From Gammaproteobacteria bacterium (GTDB lineage: Bacteria; Pseudomonadota; Gammaproteobacteria; UBA6002): a stretch of 64,000 bases of DNA. The stretch covers positions 1 to 64,000 of the forward strand of contig JACCWJ010000049.1 in NCBI GenBank assembly GCA_013697705.1, written 5' to 3'. The notes beneath the pieces are model-generated. The model did no database searches. It was not told the origin of the DNA and saw only the letters and a program-made list of their open reading frames with translations. The translations under genes and the position numbers were made by a program. Shown here one piece after another: positions 60,401 through 64,000 of the stretch (its first letter is position 1; the number at the start of each line of letters is the position of its first letter).

Positions 60401-60587
60401 CCTTGCAAATATCCTAGGCCTGCTACCCGTCATGTGGGCAACAGGTATTGGCGCTGATGTCATGAAGCGTCTTGCCGCTCCCATGGTAGGAGGAGTTTTC
60501 TCAGCGCTATTACTTACACTCATAGTTATTCCAGTTTTATATTTACTTTGGAAGCAATATTCCATACCTAGTCTGAAATTCAATTAA
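57459..60587 (+). CDS. cusA: CusA-type Cu(I)/Ag(I) RND efflux pump
   Basis: This is a 1042-residue heavy-metal RND transporter with 12 membrane helices. The three copper-binding methionines of E. coli CusA (573, 623, 672) have equivalents at M568 (LYM), M618 (PFSMM) and M667 (ARNDML), all offset by five. The proton-relay Asp in GDMVDAA is kept. It expels Cu(I) or Ag(I) from periplasm and cytoplasm through CusBC. Its stop directly abuts the convergent prs stop, with no gap. Confidence 0.95.
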   Translation: MVENIIDFCARNRFVVFLFVIGLSLMGWWALQNTRMDALPDISDTQVIVYSTWMGRSPDLIEDQITYPIVTALLSTPKVVAVRGFSDFGFSYVYVIFKEGTDIYWARSRVLEYLNQLSGRLPEGVTPQLGPDATSVGWIFQYALVDETGKNNLAQMRTFQDWYLRYWLRSVEGVSEVAGIGGFVKQYQVQLDPVKVLAYKLSIPDIIEKIQMSNNDVGGRVVEYSGIEYMIRGRGYVKNTNDLENIAIGNNADGTPILLRDVAVVQLGADMRRGVVDLNGKGETVGGIVVMRFGEDVLKVLDRVKAKFKEMASSIPEGIKIVPVYDRSHLISQSISTATFNLLEELAVVGLLIIIFLWHLRSALIPIITLPIAILIAFIPIYFLNIGLNIMSIGGIIVAVGDMVDAAIIMVDNAHKRIADWELAGSIGSRTEVLINSAKEVGPAIFASLVVIAISFMPVFTLEAQEGRLFSPLAYTKNLAIFMSALLAITLIPALLPMLIKGRILSERKHPITLWLQAMYSPFLKLALTYRYIVLIIAVLLSLSTIPIYRMLGTEFMPPLYEGTILYMPTTLPGISVTQATDLLQKMDQKLKSFPEVAHVYGKVGRADTSTDPSPFSMMEITVELKDKKYWREGVTYESLINEMDRTLQFPGVSNAWTMPIKARNDMLTTGIRTPVGIKIFGPDLKEIEKIGVEIEMLTKKIQGTRTTYAERVAGGYFLDFEINRPQIARYGLTIMDINKIIESAIGGENIATTIEGRERYPINVRYLRELRDDPEKLKRILVSTPSGAQIPLAQLVNITFKTGPALIRDENGMLAGYVFVDISGRDVGGYVEELKKAVKANVKIPAGYSIAWSGQYEFMQRVYARLKIFVPLTLGIIFVLFYFTFRSVTETLMVMLGVPFSLVGGFLLLYILGYNMSVAVWVGFIALAGVAAETSAVMIAYLDTQYKEQQEKGLLRSFEDLFKLVHQTAVSRIRPMVMAGLANILGLLPVMWATGIGADVMKRLAAPMVGGVFSALLLTLIVIPVLYLLWKQYSIPSLKFN

Positions 60588-61484
60588 CTATAAAAATTCT
60601 CCTCTCAATTTTATGACTGATTGAGCAATGTCCTCGCTCAAGTCAATTTCGTTTGATGCATGCTGGACGGTATTACACGTAATTATTTTTTCCACACCCG
60701 CATTTAATAGATCTTGATAGGCATTACCCGAAAAAATGGCATGAATACCCATACAAACAGGTAGTTTCATCTTTGCATTCTTAAGGTGTTTTACAGTCTC
60801 AATCATAGTTCGTGCTGTCGAAATAATGTCGTCAACCAAAACAGGTGTATGATTTTTATATTGCTCCATATGTGGAATAGAGATTTCAACTTCGTTATCA
60901 TCCCTTCTTATTTTTTCTAACACAGTGAATGGCGCCCCTGCTTTATTTGCCACCTTCATCACCCATTGTTCACTTTCCTTATCAGGACCAACGACAATAG
61001 GGTCAGAAACATTTTCCTTAATCCATGTTGATAATTTATCAGCAGCATGTAATACCTCTGTGGACATCGTGTAGATTTCATGGAGTGATCGGCGTCGATG
61101 TAGATGAGGATCCACCGTTATTAACCAATCAAAATAATGAGACAAAAGAGCTGCAAAGTATTTGGAAGTGATTCCTTCTCCTGGGTGAAATTGTTTATCT
61201 TGTCGCATGTAAGGAAGATAAGGCGCAATCAGTCCAACGTGTTTCGCACCTAAATATTTTACTGTCTCGGCGATAAATAATAAGGGTAATAATTTTTTAT
61301 TGGGTCTATCTAAACTAGCCAAAAGAATCACATCACAATCTTTGACATTGGATTCAATTTTGATATAGGTTTCTTCATCTGGAAATTGACGCAGCATCAC
61401 GTTTCCGATTTCACAATCCGCAATACTTTTGAGACTATTCGCAATCTTCTCATCAACAAATAAATTGAAAACAATTTGTTTCAT
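60588..61484 (-). CDS. prs: Ribose-phosphate pyrophosphokinase (PRPP synthase, short type)
   Basis: The enzyme joins ribose 5-phosphate and ATP to PRPP. The 298 residues hold the TVDPHLHRRR (PRPP/Mg) segment, the VVGPDKESEQWV segment and the PRPP loop VLVDDIISTARTM. It is shorter than the housekeeping form, about 315 residues, and resembles archaeal or class-III-like enzymes more. It is unlikely to be the only PRPP synthase of the cell. It follows the phosphorylase gene with no gap. Confidence 0.85.
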   Translation of the reverse strand: MKQIVFNLFVDEKIANSLKSIADCEIGNVMLRQFPDEETYIKIESNVKDCDVILLASLDRPNKKLLPLLFIAETVKYLGAKHVGLIAPYLPYMRQDKQFHPGEGITSKYFAALLSHYFDWLITVDPHLHRRRSLHEIYTMSTEVLHAADKLSTWIKENVSDPIVVGPDKESEQWVMKVANKAGAPFTVLEKIRRDDNEVEISIPHMEQYKNHTPVLVDDIISTARTMIETVKHLKNAKMKLPVCMGIHAIFSGNAYQDLLNAGVEKIITCNTVQHASNEIDLSEDIAQSVIKLRGEFL

Positions 61485-62993
61485 TTAAACGGGTTCCAGT
61501 TGAATAATCTCATTTTCTTCTCGAAAAAAAGTCAGCGCATAGTCAAGCTCTGCTTTTGTTTCTGAATGCAAAGTAAATAAGGGCTGATTCCTATTAATGA
61601 TTTCATCGACTTTAACATGCAGCTCTACACCTGCTGCTTTTGATTTTGGAGCACCTGCTAACTTGGCGATACGTGCAATACGTCGATTATCAATGGCATT
61701 GACTTTACCTGCTTTATTGGAAGAAATGACATGCGTATAGGCGGCTTTCGGTGGTTCGAACATCCCGCCTTGTGCTAAACAAATGGCTTGAAACTTTTGC
61801 CAAGCCTTTCCTGAGTCCAATAGAGTTTGTGCGATTTGCTGACCTTGTCCTTTTTCTACTTTAGGTGAGAATTCAAGCACCGCTCCCGCAAGAGTTAAGG
61901 CGCACTCCCGCAAATCTTTAGGTGCATTTTTTTCACCATTCAAAACAGCGAGTACATCTTTTGCTTCTAAGGCAGGACCTATCCCTCTTCCCACCGGTTG
62001 TGATCCATCAGTAAAAATCGCACGAATAGTTATACCCAGCGTTTTGCCAATGAGTTCCAGATAGTTTTTTAATAATTCAGCGGTCTTGAGCGTTCTTACT
62101 TTTGCTGTAGGGCCAATTGGGATATCAATAACAGCATGGGTGGAGCCTGCAGCAATTTTTTTGGATAAAACAGAAGCAATTAATTGACCTTCGCTATCTA
62201 AATCAATCGCCCGTTCCACCCGAATTAAAATATCATCGGCTGGACTCAATGAAACGGCCCCACCCCAAACAATACAGCCATTTTCTTTTTCAACGACTTT
62301 TCCCATCAAGGACAAGTCAAGATTGACTGGTGCCAACACCTCCATGGTGTCTGCTGTACCTGCAGGTGACGTAATGGCGCGTGAAGATGTTTTGGGTATG
62401 GTTAGCCCAAAAGCAGCAACAATCGGAACAACAATTAATGTCGTTCGATTGCCAGGAAGTCCACCGATGCAATGTTTATCTACAATACATTCGGATGGCC
62501 ATTGTAGACGATCGCCAACTTTAACCATCGTCTTAGTCAACTCAATAATTTCTGATTGACTGAGCCGACCTCCGGCACAAGCCGTTAAAAAAGAGGCAAT
62601 TTGAATATCAGATAATCGCCCTTCAATCACATCTTTAATAATGATATCCAGTGATTCTCCATCGAGTGAATGGCCATAAATTTTGGTATGAATAAAACTT
62701 AAAGAACGTAATGGTGTAGGATGTGATAGAAAAACTTCATCACCCTCTTTAGCCTGTAAATATTCCCATGCATAGTTTGATAAACTCGCTTCATCGAGCG
62801 TAAGAAGATTCGAATCGATGGTGTTGAGCGTCGCTAAAATAGAGCGGCCACCCAGTTTAACATGGATTCGGGTTTGTACTTCAAAACCCTCTGACCGACA
62901 GACATGACAATCTTCTCGCATGTAAATGACTGCTTCCTTGTAAGTACCAACACCGAGTCGCTTTAGTGTGAGCGGATGCGGTTGGTCACTCAT
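61485..62993 (-). CDS. AMP-phosphorylase-type nucleoside/nucleotide phosphorylase
   Basis: This 502-residue protein belongs to the thymidine phosphorylase/anthranilate phosphoribosyltransferase fold. The long form with an N-terminal extension and the segments DKHCIGGLPGNRTT and SSRAITSPAGTADTMEVL is that of archaeal AMP phosphorylase rather than bacterial DeoA (SGRGLGHTGGTLDKLE). AMP phosphorylase cleaves NMPs with phosphate to base and ribose 1,5-bisphosphate. It lies between the MBL protein (4-base overlap) and prs. Confidence 0.8.
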   Translation of the reverse strand: MSDQPHPLTLKRLGVGTYKEAVIYMREDCHVCRSEGFEVQTRIHVKLGGRSILATLNTIDSNLLTLDEASLSNYAWEYLQAKEGDEVFLSHPTPLRSLSFIHTKIYGHSLDGESLDIIIKDVIEGRLSDIQIASFLTACAGGRLSQSEIIELTKTMVKVGDRLQWPSECIVDKHCIGGLPGNRTTLIVVPIVAAFGLTIPKTSSRAITSPAGTADTMEVLAPVNLDLSLMGKVVEKENGCIVWGGAVSLSPADDILIRVERAIDLDSEGQLIASVLSKKIAAGSTHAVIDIPIGPTAKVRTLKTAELLKNYLELIGKTLGITIRAIFTDGSQPVGRGIGPALEAKDVLAVLNGEKNAPKDLRECALTLAGAVLEFSPKVEKGQGQQIAQTLLDSGKAWQKFQAICLAQGGMFEPPKAAYTHVISSNKAGKVNAIDNRRIARIAKLAGAPKSKAAGVELHVKVDEIINRNQPLFTLHSETKAELDYALTFFREENEIIQLEPV

Positions 62994-64000
62994 GTCAATT
63001 CTTCCGTTGCTAAATACTGAGGCACTTCACATGTGAAGCCCAAGGCTTCTTCAATTTTTGTTTTTAATGCAAGTGCCGCTTTGGGTTCACCGTGAGTAAT
63101 AAACACTTTTCGAGGAGGCTTGGTAAATTTTGACAGCCAGTCTAAAATGTCTTGATAATCGGCATGTGCAGAAAGATTACTTAACGACTCAACATGTGCG
63201 CGCACCGGTATCATTTGTCCGTGAATCTTAATTTCCTTTTCGCCATTAGCGATTCTCGCACCCCGTGTTCCACCAGCTTGATAGCCTGTCAATATAATCG
63301 TGCTGAGGGGATCTTGCAAAAATACTTTTAAATGATGCAAGATTCTTCCACCCGTTGCCATGCCGCTGGCTGAAATAATAATGATGGGCATACGATAGGT
63401 GTCGAGTTTTTTAGATTCATCAGGCGTATTGACATATTCTGCGACATCACATAACTGCATGCATTGCTGCTCTGTCAATCGATGTTCATTTTTGTATTTA
63501 CAAAGAATATCAGTCACATTGGTCGCCATGGGACTATCTAAAAATACCGGCAAATCAGGGATGGTGCCTGCACTTTTCAATTGAGAAATGTAAAAAAGTA
63601 AGCTTTGTGCACGACCTACGGCAAAAGCAGGAATAATTACTGACCCGCCTCGCTTTGCGGTTTGATTAATCAATTCACCCAATTGTTTTTGAGGGTTTTG
63701 AGTGGCATGAAGTCGATCACCATAGGTTGATTCGATGACCAGATAATCAGTAGACTGAATTTTACTGCGTTCACGCATCACCGGGTCAGCAGAACGCCCG
63801 ATATCGCCGGTAAAGAGTATCGACGTATTCTCTTTTTTAAACTCGATAAATGATGAACCCAAAATATGCCCAGCACGAAAGAAACGAAAACTTAACTGTT
63901 CAAAAAGAGGGTATTGAGTATCATAATCAACCGTGTGAAATTGTTTCAATACGTTTAATCCATCTTCCTTGGTATAAAGCGGCAACGCAGGTTTATGTTT
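62990..64000 (-). CDS. Metallo-beta-lactamase RNase-like protein, 5' end off window
   Basis: The frame is open to the window edge, so the N-terminal part with the HxHxDH metal site lies outside. Visible parts are AGHILGSSFIEF, FTGDIGR, the beta-CASP SASGMATGGRILHHLK and LSAHADYQDILDWL with the RMMBL ending (FITHGEPKAALAL). The family holds CPSF/RNase-J-like RNA processing exonucleases. It heads the MBL-phosphorylase-prs transcript. Confidence 0.85.
   Translation of the reverse strand, partial: KHKPALPLYTKEDGLNVLKQFHTVDYDTQYPLFEQLSFRFFRAGHILGSSFIEFKKENTSILFTGDIGRSADPVMRERSKIQSTDYLVIESTYGDRLHATQNPQKQLGELINQTAKRGGSVIIPAFAVGRAQSLLFYISQLKSAGTIPDLPVFLDSPMATNVTDILCKYKNEHRLTEQQCMQLCDVAEYVNTPDESKKLDTYRMPIIIISASGMATGGRILHHLKVFLQDPLSTIILTGYQAGGTRGARIANGEKEIKIHGQMIPVRAHVESLSNLSAHADYQDILDWLSKFTKPPRKVFITHGEPKAALALKTKIEEALGFTCEVPQYLATEELT

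Overview
The window is an AT-rich piece of a gammaproteobacterial chromosome. The protein types fit Legionellales (Legionella/Coxiella relatives): a Mdh of the Coxiella/Legionella kind, GatCAB amidotransferase, a two-gene lipoprotein set, DUF817 and a Ti/Rickettsia-type TraA remnant. No rRNA or named marker allows a species call, so this is an inference. Several gene neighbourhoods match those of other gammaproteobacteria: yoaA-tsaB, mreBCD-yhdP-tldD, tilS next to accA, and mutY-yggX.

Region 1 (1-31.9 kb) is ordinary core genome. From left to right it holds a chagasin-like protease inhibitor, tsaB, yoaA, two lipoproteins, a PpiD-like foldase that seems to lack its parvulin domain, tRNA-Asp and tRNA-Val, HU, tldD, yhdP, mreD/mreC/mreB (mreC appears to start at ATT), gatCAB, a FUSC membrane protein, dps, tilS, accA, a ZIP transporter, mdh, cysQ, nudE, hemW, a secreted chorismate-mutase-like protein, trmB, an AsmA protein, mutY, yggX and tRNA-Phe.

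Region 2 (31.83-40.11 kb) is an integrative element in the 3' half of tRNA-Phe. It is bounded by a perfect 48-bp direct repeat. Just inside each end lies a pair of GGTGCTACC-type motifs that look like integrase arm sites. It carries DUF805 and DUF817 membrane proteins, a Toprim/helicase replication protein with a GTAC-rich repeat region at its 3' end, an AlpA-like HTH protein, an unknown protein, a P4-type tyrosine integrase and a BRO/DinD-like protein. A 29-bp-arm palindrome has become the 3' end of the integrase gene.

Region 3 (40.1-64 kb) is accessory DNA, possibly a second island. It begins with a small unknown gene, a large 2OG-Fe(II) oxygenase and a truncated, frameshifted TraA relaxase-helicase. 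A copper and metabolism cluster follows. On the minus strand are a CopA-CopB fusion protein, phosphoketolase and acetate kinase. On the plus strand are a P2-type cation ATPase and a CusCBA-type Cu/Ag efflux system. Converging on that system are a metallo-beta-lactamase RNase-like protein (cut by the window edge), an AMP-phosphorylase-type enzyme and a PRPP synthase. One reading is that envelope copper detoxification and efflux is coupled to a nucleotide and pentose-phosphate salvage module that ends in acetyl phosphate and ATP.
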